A stretch of DNA of 64,000 nt from Mycolicibacterium hodleri (GTDB lineage Bacteria > Actinomycetota > Actinomycetes > Mycobacteriales > Mycobacteriaceae): assembly GCF_006439015.1 (NCBI RefSeq), contig NZ_RCZG01000003.1:428819-492818 (forward strand). Direction: 5' to 3'. Shown one piece after another: positions 1 through 8,964 of this stretch (position 1 is the first letter of the stretch; each line of letters begins with the position of its first letter). A program made the position numbers and the translations under genes. The notes under the pieces are model-generated. The model searched no databases. It was not told the origin of the DNA and saw only the letters and a list, made by a program, of their open reading frames with translations.

Positions 1-620
1 AGCGCGGCATCAGTCCCGAGGAGTTCTGGGGCAACGCGGGCTTGCCGTCGTTCCGCTACCCCGACCCGAACGGTCAACGGCAGGCCAACGGCGCACCGCC
101 GCCCGCCCCGACGCCACTCGAGGGCACGCCAGAGCATCCCGGTCCCGCCGTCATCGCCGGCTCGCCCTGCTCGTACGCGCCCGGGCCTGGCAACTACCCG
201 ACACCGGGCAACCCGTTGCCGTGCACGCAGGCCGTCGACGGACCGTATGGACCCAACCCGTACGGCGCCAACACCTACGGACCGCCGGACGTGCTCGGTG
301 CTCCCGCGAATCCCGGGGCGCCTCCGCCGGCCCCCGGAGTGCCCAGCGCCGCGTTCCCCGGTGAGTTCTCCCCGCCAGTGCAGGGCGTCCCCGCGGCTCC
401 GTTCGCACCAGGCCCGCCCGGGGCTAGGACGGTCCCTGCTACTCCCGGTCCATCGGATCCGTATATCGCGCCGGGGTCGCTGCAGGGCGACGGCACTTCG
501 CCGCCACCGCCCGCCCTCGTCGGTCCGATCCCGCCCCCGGGACCAGGACCGCAGGTGGGCGGCGCAGGCGAACCGCTGCCCGGAAATCCACCGTTCCTTC
601 CGCCCGGATCACAAGGTTAG
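1..620 (+). CDS. mce1C: Mce family protein MceC, C-terminal part (5' end outside window)
   Basis: This reading frame is open from the first bases of the window and ends at a TAG at 618-620, so only the C-terminal ~205 residues are present. They are almost entirely Pro/Gly/Ala-rich, with many PPAP and PGPP runs. Mce C, D and F proteins of mycobacteria have such a low-complexity tail after the MCE and helical domains. The next gene starts 12 bp downstream and is a clear MceD, so position in the operon identifies this as MceC. Mce proteins form the periplasm-spanning substrate channel of a lipid importer; Mce1 is linked to fatty-acid uptake. Assignment to mce1 rather than another mce locus rests on the downstream genes and on resemblance to the Rv0171-Rv0187 gene order. 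Confidence 0.85.
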   Translation, partial: RGISPEEFWGNAGLPSFRYPDPNGQRQANGAPPPAPTPLEGTPEHPGPAVIAGSPCSYAPGPGNYPTPGNPLPCTQAVDGPYGPNPYGANTYGPPDVLGAPANPGAPPPAPGVPSAAFPGEFSPPVQGVPAAPFAPGPPGARTVPATPGPSDPYIAPGSLQGDGTSPPPPALVGPIPPPGPGPQVGGAGEPLPGNPPFLPPGSQG

Positions 621-632
621 GGGGCAGGAGAA

Positions 633-2267
633 ATGTCAACGATCTTCAACGTCCGAAACATGAAGATGCCCGCCCTGACCAAGACCACGGTGATCGTCGG
701 GTCGCTCATCGTGATCGCTGCGCTGCTCGCCGGGTACTTCGGCTGGCAGCTGTACAAGAAGGCCACGACGAACACCGTCGTAGCCGAATTCCCGCAGGCC
801 CTGGCGCTGTACCCCGGCGACAAGGTCGAGATCATGGGCGTGCGAGTTGGTTCGATCGAGAAACTCGAACCAGTCGGCAACAAGATGCGGGTGACCTTCA
901 ACTACGAGTCGAAGTACAAGGTCCCGGCGAACGCCACCGCATCGATTTTGAACCCGAGCCTGGTCGCATCACGCACCATCCAGCTGGCCCCGCCCTACAC
1001 CGGCGGTCCCGTGATGGAGAGCGGCGCCGTCATTCCCGAGGACCGCACCCAGGTGCCGGTCGAGTACGACGAATTGCGGGACTCGATCAACCGCATCCTC
1101 ACCGACCTCGGCCCCACCAAGGAGCAGCCAAAGGGACCCTTCGGCGACGTCATCGAGTCGTTCTCCTACGGACTCGAGGGCAAGGGCGAGCAGATCAACA
1201 CGACGCTCAATAGCCTGTCCGAGGCACTGACCACGCTCAACTCGGGTCGCGGCGACTTCTTCGGCGTGGTGAAGAGTCTGGCGCTGTTCGTCAACGCGCT
1301 GTACAAGAGCGATCAGCAGTTCGTGGCGCTGAACGACAACCTCGCGCAGTTCACCAACTCCTTCACCAACACCGACCGTGAAGTGGCGACTGCTGTCCAG
1401 GACCTGAACCAGCTGCTCACCACCACGCGCGGCTTCCTCGACCAGAACGCAACCGTGCTGACCCAGGATGTGAACAACCTGTCCGAGGTGACCAGCGCGA
1501 TCCTGCAGCCGGCGCCACTCAAGGGCCTCGAGACCGGTCTGCACGCGTACCCGAACCTCGCGGCGAACATCGTCAACATCGCGTCGCCGAACGCGGGCGG
1601 GATCGTCGGTCTGCCGACCATTAACAACTACGCCAACCCGATGCAGTTCCTGTGCAGCGCGATTCAGGCGGGTAGCCGACTGGGCTACCAGGACTCGGCG
1701 GAACTGTGCGCGCAGTACCTGGCACCGATCCTGGACGCCACCAAGTTCAACTACCCACCGTTCGGCCTGAACCAGTTCAATACGGCGATGACGCTGCCCA
1801 AGCAGATCGCCTACTCCGAGCCGCGACTGCAGCCGCCGCCGGGGTACAAGGACACGACCGTCCCCGGTGTCTTTTCACGGGACACCTTGTTCTCGCACGG
1901 CAACCACGAGCCGGGCTGGACCGTCGCACCGGGCATGCAGGGGGTCGAGGTGCAACCGTTCACGCAGAACATGCTGACGCCAGAATCGCTGTCCGAACTA
2001 ATGGGCGGACCGGACATCGTCGCACCGCCCGCGCCCTACGCATTCGGGGTGAACGACGGCAGGCTGCCAGGACCGCCAGACGCCTACAGCGAGAACAGCC
2101 CACTGCCCCCACCGTGGTACCCGCAGCCGGGTCCTCCGCCCGTGCCGGCGCCAGGCGTCATCCCCGGTGACCCGCTGGGCGCCATCACACCCGCGGCCGG
2201 ACCCGCGCCTGCCGTCGCACCCGCACCGGCCGGACCACCGCTGCCCGCTGAAGCAGGAGCCGGTTGA
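633..2267 (+). CDS. mce1D: Mce family protein MceD
   Basis: The product is 544 residues, close to the ~530 of Mce1D in M. tuberculosis. A single N-terminal membrane anchor lies at about residues 18-38. It is followed by an MCE domain (about 45-125, including the ALYPGDKVEIMGVRVG segment), a long helical region to about 300, and a Pro-rich tail from about 430. The ATG at 633 is preceded by GGCAGGAGAA, a good ribosome binding site. It is the fourth subunit of the heterohexameric Mce channel that carries lipids across the periplasm to the YrbE permeases, which lie upstream of the window. Its stop overlaps the start of mceE, so the two are translationally coupled. Confidence 0.93.
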   Translation: MSTIFNVRNMKMPALTKTTVIVGSLIVIAALLAGYFGWQLYKKATTNTVVAEFPQALALYPGDKVEIMGVRVGSIEKLEPVGNKMRVTFNYESKYKVPANATASILNPSLVASRTIQLAPPYTGGPVMESGAVIPEDRTQVPVEYDELRDSINRILTDLGPTKEQPKGPFGDVIESFSYGLEGKGEQINTTLNSLSEALTTLNSGRGDFFGVVKSLALFVNALYKSDQQFVALNDNLAQFTNSFTNTDREVATAVQDLNQLLTTTRGFLDQNATVLTQDVNNLSEVTSAILQPAPLKGLETGLHAYPNLAANIVNIASPNAGGIVGLPTINNYANPMQFLCSAIQAGSRLGYQDSAELCAQYLAPILDATKFNYPPFGLNQFNTAMTLPKQIAYSEPRLQPPPGYKDTTVPGVFSRDTLFSHGNHEPGWTVAPGMQGVEVQPFTQNMLTPESLSELMGGPDIVAPPAPYAFGVNDGRLPGPPDAYSENSPLPPPWYPQPGPPPVPAPGVIPGDPLGAITPAAGPAPAVAPAPAGPPLPAEAGAG

Positions 2268-3418
2268 TGAGCACCCGAATGAAGCTGAGGACCGTCGCCA
2301 AGCGCGGCGGAGCGCTGCTGGCCGCAGCTCTGATCCTGACGTCCTGCGGTTGGAAGGGCATCGCCAACGTGCCCGTCCCCGGCGGTGCAGGCACGGGTTC
2401 CGACACCATGAAGATCTACGTGCAGATGCCGGACACGTTGGCGCTCAACGTGAACAGCCGCGTCCGCGTCGCCGATGTCTTCGTCGGTAGTGTGCGGGCG
2501 ATCGAGTTGAAGAACTGGGTCGCGACTCTGACGTTGGCCGTCGAGCCGGGCCTTAAACTGCCCGCCGACACCAGGGCGGCGATCGGGCAGACGTCATTGC
2601 TCGGCTCTCAGCACGTGGAGCTGAACCTGCCTGCGGATTCTTCGGGCCCGCTGTTGAAGGACGGCGACACCATTCCGCTCGACCACGCGAGTGCATTCCC
2701 CACGACGGAGCGGACGCTGGCCAGCATCGGCACCATCCTCTCCGGGGGCGGCATCCCTAACCTCGAGGTCATTCAGACCGAGGTCGCCAATATCCTGACC
2801 GGGCGCGGGGATCAGATCCGCGAATTCCTGGGGCGCCTGGACACGTTCACCGCCGAGTTGAACAACCAGCGCCAAGACATCACCCGGGCGATCGACTCGA
2901 CGAACCGGTTGCTGTCCATCGTGGCGCAACGCAACGACACCCTCGACCGCGTCCTGACGGAATTCCCGCCGCTGATCAAGCACTTCGCCGATACCAGGGA
3001 TCTGTTCGCCGACGCGGTGATCGCTCTCGGTCGCGTCAGCAAGGCCACGAACAACGCGCTTTCGCAGGCGAATCCCGACATCACGGCCAACCTGAAGAAC
3101 CTTCAGCGGCCACTCGTCCAGCTGGGCAAGGCGTCCCCGTATCTCCTCGGTGCGCTGAAGGTGATCGGAACCGCCCCGTTCAGCATCGAGAACGTGCCGA
3201 AGGCGATTCGCGGCGATTACATCAACGTGTCAATCAACGTCGATCTGACGTTGTCCGCGATCGACAACGGAATCCTCAGCGGCACCGGTGTGTCCGGCAT
3301 GCTGCGGGCCCTGGAACAGTCGTGGGGCCGCGATCCGAGCACGATGATCCCGGACGTGCGGTTCACCCCGAACCCGCACAACGCACCGGGCGGACCGCTG
3401 GTCGAGAGAGGTGAGTGA
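2267..3418 (+). CDS. lprK: Mce family lipoprotein MceE (LprK)
   Basis: The product is 383 residues, matching the ~390 of LprK/Mce1E. The N-terminus has basic residues, a hydrophobic stretch and the lipobox LTSC at residues 24-27, so it should be lipid-anchored at Cys27 on the outer face of the membrane. An MCE domain follows at about 45-125, then helical segments rich in NNQRQDI-type polar heptads. Unlike C, D and F it has almost no Pro-rich tail. ATG 2267 overlaps the mceD stop by one base (TGATG); a TTG three bases earlier is an alternative start. It acts as the lipoprotein subunit of the Mce1 channel. Confidence 0.93.
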   Translation: MSTRMKLRTVAKRGGALLAAALILTSCGWKGIANVPVPGGAGTGSDTMKIYVQMPDTLALNVNSRVRVADVFVGSVRAIELKNWVATLTLAVEPGLKLPADTRAAIGQTSLLGSQHVELNLPADSSGPLLKDGDTIPLDHASAFPTTERTLASIGTILSGGGIPNLEVIQTEVANILTGRGDQIREFLGRLDTFTAELNNQRQDITRAIDSTNRLLSIVAQRNDTLDRVLTEFPPLIKHFADTRDLFADAVIALGRVSKATNNALSQANPDITANLKNLQRPLVQLGKASPYLLGALKVIGTAPFSIENVPKAIRGDYINVSINVDLTLSAIDNGILSGTGVSGMLRALEQSWGRDPSTMIPDVRFTPNPHNAPGGPLVERGE

Positions 3419-3421
3419 GCG

Positions 3422-4972
3422 ATGCTGACCCGCTTCATCAAGATTCAGCTGGTGGTCTTCGCGATCTTGACGGTGATCGCGCTGGTGGTCCTCGGGTGGT
3501 ACTACCTCCGTCTGCCGAGCGTGGTGGGCATCGGACAGTACGAGCTGAAGGCCCAGTTGCCCCGGTCGGGTGGTCTCTACTCGACCGCCAACGTGACGTA
3601 CCTCGGTACCCAGATCGGCAAGGTCACCGACGTCAGGCCAACCGAGACCGGTGTCGTGGCCACGATGAGCATCGACAGCAATATCAAGATCCCGGCTGAC
3701 GCCACGGCGAACGTGCACTCCGTCTCGGCGATCGGTGAGCAGTACCTGGACCTCGTGTCGACGTCGAACAAGCCGGGGAAGTTCTTGGCCGCGGGATCGA
3801 CGATCAAGAACGGGACGGTGCCCAGCGAGGTCGGACCGGCTCTCGATGCCGCCAACAACGGTCTTGCGGTGCTACCGAAGGAGAAGATCGACTCGCTGTT
3901 GACGGAGACGTCGCAGGCGGTCGGTGGACTCGGCCCTGCGCTGCAGCGCTTGGTGGACTCGACGACGGCCATCGCCAGCGACTTCAGGGACAACTTGGGG
4001 CCGGTCACCGACATCATCAACAACTCGACGCCGATTCTGGACAGCCAGGTCCAGTCGGGTGACGCGATCTCGCGGTGGGCGGCCAACCTCAACACCATCA
4101 CGTCGCAGACGGCGGAGCAGGATCAGGCGTTGCGCAGCGGGCTGCAACAGGCCGCCCCGACGGCGGATCAGCTCAACGCGGTATTCGGCGACGTGCGGGA
4201 GGCGCTGCCGCAGACCCTGGCGAATCTTGCGATCGTCACCGATCTGCTCAAGCGCTACCACGCGGGTCTCGAACAGGCGCTGGTGATCCTGCCCCAGGGT
4301 GCGACCATCGCACAGGCGGGCACCATCTTCCCCGGCGAAGGGCTGTTGCACTTCGGTCTGTCGATCAATCAGCCGCCACCCTGCCTCACGGGCTTCCTGC
4401 CCGCGGCGCAGTGGCGGTCGCCGGCCGACACCAGCACGCAGCCGCTACCGGACGGGCTGTACTGCAAGATTCCGAAGGACTTCCAGGGCAACGTCGTTCG
4501 TGGAGCGCGGAACTATCCGTGTGCGGACGTGCCGGGCAAGCGCGCCGCCACCCCTGAGGAATGCCGGAGCAACACACCCTATGAGCCGCTGGGCACCAAC
4601 CCCTGGTACGGCGACCCGAACCAGATTCTCACCTGCCCGGCTGCCGGTGCGCGGTGCGACCAACCGGTCAAGCCCGGCTACGTGGTACCCGCACCGACGA
4701 TCAACAACGGGCTGAACCCGTTGCCAGCCGATCAGCTGCCGCCGCCGCCGTCTCCGATGAGTGACCCGTTGACGGCCCCTGGCCGGGGCACCGTCGCGTG
4801 CAGTGGACAGCAGCCCAACCCGTGCATCTACACTCCGGCAGCAGGTCCTACGGCGGTCTACACCCCGTCCAACGGACAGGTCGTCGGACCCGACGGAGTC
4901 CAGTACTCCGTCACCAACTCAAGTGATCCAGGAGAAAACGGATGGAAGGAGATGCTGGCACCAGCCGGCTGA
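3422..4972 (+). CDS. mce1F: Mce family protein MceF
   Basis: The product is 516 residues, the same size as Mce1F (515) in M. tuberculosis. An N-terminal membrane helix (about 7-28) is followed by an MCE domain (about 38-118, with QLPRSGGLYSTANVTYLG). A helical region and a C-terminal third rich in Pro and containing several Cys come next (CLTGFLP, CADVPG, CRSN, CPAAGARCDQ). The start lies 3 bp after the mceE stop. It is the last of the six channel subunits. Its 3' end overlaps the next gene by 31 bp, which ties the accessory genes to the same transcript. Confidence 0.93.
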   Translation: MLTRFIKIQLVVFAILTVIALVVLGWYYLRLPSVVGIGQYELKAQLPRSGGLYSTANVTYLGTQIGKVTDVRPTETGVVATMSIDSNIKIPADATANVHSVSAIGEQYLDLVSTSNKPGKFLAAGSTIKNGTVPSEVGPALDAANNGLAVLPKEKIDSLLTETSQAVGGLGPALQRLVDSTTAIASDFRDNLGPVTDIINNSTPILDSQVQSGDAISRWAANLNTITSQTAEQDQALRSGLQQAAPTADQLNAVFGDVREALPQTLANLAIVTDLLKRYHAGLEQALVILPQGATIAQAGTIFPGEGLLHFGLSINQPPPCLTGFLPAAQWRSPADTSTQPLPDGLYCKIPKDFQGNVVRGARNYPCADVPGKRAATPEECRSNTPYEPLGTNPWYGDPNQILTCPAAGARCDQPVKPGYVVPAPTINNGLNPLPADQLPPPPSPMSDPLTAPGRGTVACSGQQPNPCIYTPAAGPTAVYTPSNGQVVGPDGVQYSVTNSSDPGENGWKEMLAPAG

Positions 4973-5592
4973 ATCCCCCCGGAGACATCCCGCGAGAACC
5001 CGACTCGTCGGACCAGTCCGACGCTCAATCCGAAGAACTAGGTGTCGATCTGCCGACCAAGATGTCGGCCGATTCGGACGTGGTGCGCCGCCCCGAGCGT
5101 TTCGGCCGGGGGTGGCTCGTCGCCATCTGCCTCGGGCTGCTCGTCCTGACGGCGGGCGTGGCAGTCGGTGGCTACTTCGCACTGAAATCGCACGACCAGA
5201 GTGAGGCGATCGCCCGCGAGGACGCGCTGGCGCTGCAGCGCGCCAAGGACTGCGTCGAGGCCACTCAGGCCCCGGACGTGGCGGCGATGACAGCCAGCCA
5301 GACCAAGGTCATCGAGTGCGCGACCGGGGACTTCGGCGTCCAGGCGAGCCTCTTCGCCAGCATGCTGGTCGAGGCCTACCAGGCAGCTAACGTGTCAGTG
5401 CAGGTGTCGGACATGCGGGGGGCCGTCGAGAAGCACAACGACGACGGATCGGTCGACGTCCTCGTCGCGGTGCGCGTGAAGGTATCCAACACGCAGGCCG
5501 CCGACCAGGAGCAGGGATACCGGCTTCGGGTGAACATGGCACCCGCCGACGGCACCTACAAGATCAACCGATTGGACCAGGTCGCCTCGTGA
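4942..5592 (+). CDS. mam1A: Mce-associated membrane protein (Rv0175-like)
   Basis: The product is 216 residues, similar to Rv0175 (213). The first ~55 residues are acidic and probably disordered. A single membrane helix spans about 58-80, and a compact extracytoplasmic Mas domain follows, ending in a typical beta pattern. Two Cys (in DCVEAT and IECATG) may form a disulfide in the exported domain. ATG 4942 is preceded by CCAGGAGAAAACGG, so it starts inside the end of mceF. Mce-associated proteins are thought to stabilise or regulate the Mce complex; this is known of the family and not shown here. It ends by overlapping the next GTG. Confidence 0.88.
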   Translation: MEGDAGTSRLNPPGDIPREPDSSDQSDAQSEELGVDLPTKMSADSDVVRRPERFGRGWLVAICLGLLVLTAGVAVGGYFALKSHDQSEAIAREDALALQRAKDCVEATQAPDVAAMTASQTKVIECATGDFGVQASLFASMLVEAYQAANVSVQVSDMRGAVEKHNDDGSVDVLVAVRVKVSNTQAADQEQGYRLRVNMAPADGTYKINRLDQVAS

Positions 5593-6623
5593 CGGCATTG
5601 CTCGACGTTGACACCGCCGTGGCTACGGCCGACGACGGTGCACCCCGATTCGCCTCTTGGCAAGCCCGCGCCGGCGCGATCGCGTTGGACGTGCTGCCCG
5701 GCGTGGGCGTGATCACGACGATGGCCTTGCTCGCCTACACCACCGCAGTCGGTGGCTGGCTGTGGTGGGTCTTCATGGGCGTACTGGCGGCGGCGGCGTT
5801 GGCGACGTTCGTCAATCGGTGGCTGCTGCCGCCGATCACGGGTTGGACCATGGGCCGCGCGGTCACCCGGATCCGGGTCGTGACCGCGACTGGCCAGCCT
5901 GCCGGCAGCACCAGGTTGCTAATTCGCGAACTCGCGCACCTTCTCGACACGGCTGCGCTGTTCGTCGGTTGGTTGTGGCCGCTGGGAGACAAACGACACC
6001 GCACGTTCGCGGATTTGTTGTTGCGCACCGAAGTCCGCGTGGTCGATTCGGTCGATCACCCCCGTCGCAACGTCCGGCGGATCGCAGGCTGTGTCCTGAT
6101 CGCGGCGGCCGTGCTGTGCGTGGCGGGCGGAGGGCTGGGCTACCTGCAGGTATATCGGCAGGACCGCGCGCTCGAGCAGGCCAGAGCCGAGATCGCCGAA
6201 CAGGGGCCGCGGATCGTCGAGCAGCTGCTCAGCTACGGAACTAAGAGCGTCGTCGACGACTTTGCGCGCGCGCAGGCGTTGGCCACCGACGGCTACCGCC
6301 CGCAGCTGGTCGCGCAGCAACAGGCCGTGCAGAAGTCGGGTGTCACCGACAACGAGTACTGGGCGGTCAGCAGCGCAGTGCTGCCGGATCCGACGCCGAC
6401 CATGGATCGGGCGGCGATGCTACTGGCCCTGCAAGGTCAACGTGGATCAGACCCCAACAGCCTGAAGTTCATCACGGCGACGGTGCGGGCCGACTTCGAG
6501 AAGTCGAACGGCCGTTGGCAAGTCGCGGTCCTCACCGTCCTCAAGAAGCCGCTGACCGGGCAGAACGGCGGGCCACAGCCACCACAGCCGCCGTCACCGC
6601 CGCAGAATAAGCCGCCACGATGA
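5589..6623 (+). CDS. mam1B: RDD-domain Mce-associated membrane protein (Rv0176-like)
   Basis: The product is 344 residues (Rv0176 is ~322). It combines an N-terminal RDD domain (about 20-150) with a further membrane helix (about 162-184) and a Mas-type extracytoplasmic domain to about 325. The RDD part has several membrane helices, including the TTMALLAYTTAVGGWLWWVF region. A short Pro-rich tail ends the protein. GTG 5589 overlaps the previous stop as GTGA. The RDD plus Mas fusion at this position in the operon is a marker of the mce1 locus. RDD domains are membrane modules of mostly unknown function. Confidence 0.87.
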   Translation: MTALLDVDTAVATADDGAPRFASWQARAGAIALDVLPGVGVITTMALLAYTTAVGGWLWWVFMGVLAAAALATFVNRWLLPPITGWTMGRAVTRIRVVTATGQPAGSTRLLIRELAHLLDTAALFVGWLWPLGDKRHRTFADLLLRTEVRVVDSVDHPRRNVRRIAGCVLIAAAVLCVAGGGLGYLQVYRQDRALEQARAEIAEQGPRIVEQLLSYGTKSVVDDFARAQALATDGYRPQLVAQQQAVQKSGVTDNEYWAVSSAVLPDPTPTMDRAAMLLALQGQRGSDPNSLKFITATVRADFEKSNGRWQVAVLTVLKKPLTGQNGGPQPPQPPSPPQNKPPR

Positions 6624-7180
6624 GCCCGCGTCGCAAGGTGGACGAGAAGGAGCGGGACTTCTTCGCGGCGGGCACGACCGAGCCCAAGGCGCCGCTGCGG
6701 TGGGGTCTTCCCGTCACCGCCCTGCTCGCCTTCGTGCTGGCGGCCGCCGCGATCGCCGGCAGCGTCTTCATTCTCGTCGGTCACGAGAGCTACAACCGGA
6801 CCGAACAAAGGGATGCCTCGGCGCTCTTCTACGTACGTGGTTTCATGACGGAGTACACGTCGCTCGATCCGTTCCATGCCAATGACTACGCGGATCGAAT
6901 CCTCGCGGAGGGCACGGGCGAGTTCGCAAAGTCGTTCAAGGAGAAGTTGAACGACATCGTGATTCAGGTCGCGCGGGCCGAACCCACCACCGGCGTCATC
7001 CAGGAGGCCGGAGTCCAACGGTGGAATGACAATGGTAGTGCCGACGTCCTGGTGGCCACCAACGTGAAATCCACCGGACCGGATGGCAAGACTTTGATTG
7101 AGAGCGGAACCCGTTGGGTGGTAACGACTATCGAGGAGGGACAGCAGTGGAAGATCAGTCAGCTGATTCAAGTGATCTGA
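6620..7180 (+). CDS. mam1C: Mce-associated membrane protein (Rv0177-like)
   Basis: The product is 186 residues, like Rv0177 (184). It has a short basic/acidic N-terminus, one membrane helix at about 30-55 and a Mas domain to the end. ATG 6620 overlaps the previous stop as ATGA. The gene ends 34 bp inside the next one. It is the third accessory protein of the Mce1 importer, probably exposed on the outer face of the membrane. Confidence 0.86.
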   Translation: MSPRRKVDEKERDFFAAGTTEPKAPLRWGLPVTALLAFVLAAAAIAGSVFILVGHESYNRTEQRDASALFYVRGFMTEYTSLDPFHANDYADRILAEGTGEFAKSFKEKLNDIVIQVARAEPTTGVIQEAGVQRWNDNGSADVLVATNVKSTGPDGKTLIESGTRWVVTTIEEGQQWKISQLIQVI

Positions 7181-8064
7181 ACGCCGATGCTGCCACCGCC
7201 TCGGTGGTGCCGCAGGGGAAGGCGGCGCGGAGCCGGCACCGAATGCCGCGGCAGAAGGCACAACAGCTCGGTCAGCCGGACGAGGCGGCAGGGGATGAGA
7301 CCCCCGAGGGTTCGGACGAAACCGAGGCGCCGCCCACCGAGACGGCACCAGACACCGCCGAGGTGGACGAACCAACCGTCGTGAGTCGCGAAGCGGCTGT
7401 GGTCACGAAGCCGAAGCTCCGCCGCGCGCCGTGGCGGCGTGACAAAGCGGTCCCCGAGACCGTCGAACCGACGGAAGCCGTCGAGGCTGAGGTTTCCGGC
7501 GAATCGGAAGCGACTCCTGCTGCCGAGGTCGTCCTCGTGCCGCACCGGACGGCAGGGCGCGCACTCAAGATCGTTGCGGTCGCCGCGAGCGTGCTGTTCG
7601 TCGCCGCCGCTACGTTCGCGGGTGCCACGGTCCAGCCCTATCTGGCCGATCGGGCTGCGGTGCACACGAAGTTCGTGATCGCCGAGACTGCGGCGAACGC
7701 GATCACCACTCTGTGGACCTACACGCCCGACGACATGGACAAGCTGCCGGACCGTTCCGCCAAGTACCTCGGCGGTGACTTCGCAGCCGACTACAAGCGT
7801 TACATCGATGCGATCGTCGCGCCCAACAAGCAGGCACAGGTCACCAACAACACGCAGGTGCTCGGCGCGGCGGTGGAGTCCCTCACGCCGACGGAGGCCA
7901 CCGCGATCGTCTACACGAACTCGGTGGCGACCAGTCCCGTGACCAAGGGCATTCCATCCTTGCGCTACCTGTCCTACCGCTTGACGATGAAGCCGCAGGA
8001 CAATCGCTGGTTGATCACCAAGATGGTCGCCGTCACGAAGTTGGACCTGACACCGCGCCTGTAG
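7147..8064 (+). CDS. mam1D: Mce-associated membrane protein (Rv0178-like)
   Basis: The product is 305 residues, longer than Rv0178 (~244) because of an extended charged, Glu/Pro/Thr-rich N-terminal region (about 1-135). One membrane helix (about 140-163, ALKIVAVAASVLFVAAATF) precedes the Mas domain. GTG 7147 is chosen because GAGGAGG lies 6-12 bases upstream and the reading starts MEDQSADSSD; an in-frame start 33 bases earlier has no such site. It overlaps mam1C by 34 bp and appears to be the last gene of the mce1 operon, since the next gene begins after 59 bp. Confidence 0.84.
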   Translation: MEDQSADSSDLNADAATASVVPQGKAARSRHRMPRQKAQQLGQPDEAAGDETPEGSDETEAPPTETAPDTAEVDEPTVVSREAAVVTKPKLRRAPWRRDKAVPETVEPTEAVEAEVSGESEATPAAEVVLVPHRTAGRALKIVAVAASVLFVAAATFAGATVQPYLADRAAVHTKFVIAETAANAITTLWTYTPDDMDKLPDRSAKYLGGDFAADYKRYIDAIVAPNKQAQVTNNTQVLGAAVESLTPTEATAIVYTNSVATSPVTKGIPSLRYLSYRLTMKPQDNRWLITKMVAVTKLDLTPRL

Positions 8065-8123
8065 CAGGCGCTGCGTATTCGGACCGGCGAGGAAAGCGGC
8101 GGGACGGCCACTAGCCTGACACC

Positions 8124-8954
8124 ATGCCCTCAGTCCTCGTCACCGGTGCCGCCCGCGGTATCGGACGGTCGATCACCGAATACCTGGCCCGCCGCGGTTG
8201 GGACGTAGTCGCGGGTGTCCGCACACAGGACGATGCCGAGGCCGTGGCTGCGGTCGACGCACGTCGCATCACGCCCGTGATTCTCGACGTGACCAACGAC
8301 GACCACATCGCCGACCTTGTGGCGTCGCTGCCGGGCCGGCTGGACGGAGTCGTCAACAACGCCGGTGTCGCCGTCAACGGACCGATGGAGGTCGTCACCA
8401 CCGCTGATTGGCGAAAGCAATTGGAAATCAACGTCATTGGCCAGTTGGCAGTGACGCGGGCGGTGCTGCCGAAGCTACGCGAATCCAGGGGTCGGGTGGT
8501 GTTCATGTCCAGTGTGAACGTGCGGATGTCGATGCCGATGCTGGGCGCCTACAGCGCATCGAAGTACGCGCTCGAGGCCGCAGCGGACGCGATGCGCATG
8601 GAACTTCGGCCGTGGAAGATCCCGGTGGTCATCGTCGAGCCCGCGCAGACGGACACGGACATGTGGCGTGCTGCGGGCGACGTCGTGCTGGAGACGGAGG
8701 CGGCGATGGCACCGGAGCACCGCGAGCTCTACGCCCGACACCTGGCGGGAATGAAGAAGTTGGTCCCCGTCGCGCAGCGCATGACGGTCCCGACGGAGAA
8801 GGTATCGGCCGTGGTCGAGGCGGCGCTGACGACACGTCGACCTCGCGCCCGGTACGTCGTCGGGGCGGGTCCGAAGGCGCAGGTGCGACTCATGACGAAC
8901 CTGCCGACGGCGGTCAGGGACCTGATGTTGCGCAAGGTGACCGGCCAGCCGTAG
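8124..8954 (+). CDS. SDR family NAD(P)-dependent oxidoreductase
   Basis: The product is 276 residues, a classical short-chain dehydrogenase. It has the cofactor motif TGAARGIG near the N-terminus, NNAGVAV at about residue 77, a catalytic Ser in FMSSVNV, and the Tyr/Lys pair in YSASKYALE. An extended C-terminus after the Rossmann core resembles SDRs acting on larger hydrophobic substrates such as retinol- or steroid-type compounds. The substrate cannot be read from the sequence. It lies 59 bp after the mce1 operon and 10 bp before a kinase gene. Confidence 0.88.
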   Translation: MPSVLVTGAARGIGRSITEYLARRGWDVVAGVRTQDDAEAVAAVDARRITPVILDVTNDDHIADLVASLPGRLDGVVNNAGVAVNGPMEVVTTADWRKQLEINVIGQLAVTRAVLPKLRESRGRVVFMSSVNVRMSMPMLGAYSASKYALEAAADAMRMELRPWKIPVVIVEPAQTDTDMWRAAGDVVLETEAAMAPEHRELYARHLAGMKKLVPVAQRMTVPTEKVSAVVEAALTTRRPRARYVVGAGPKAQVRLMTNLPTAVRDLMLRKVTGQP

Positions 8955-8964
8955 ACCGTCGACG

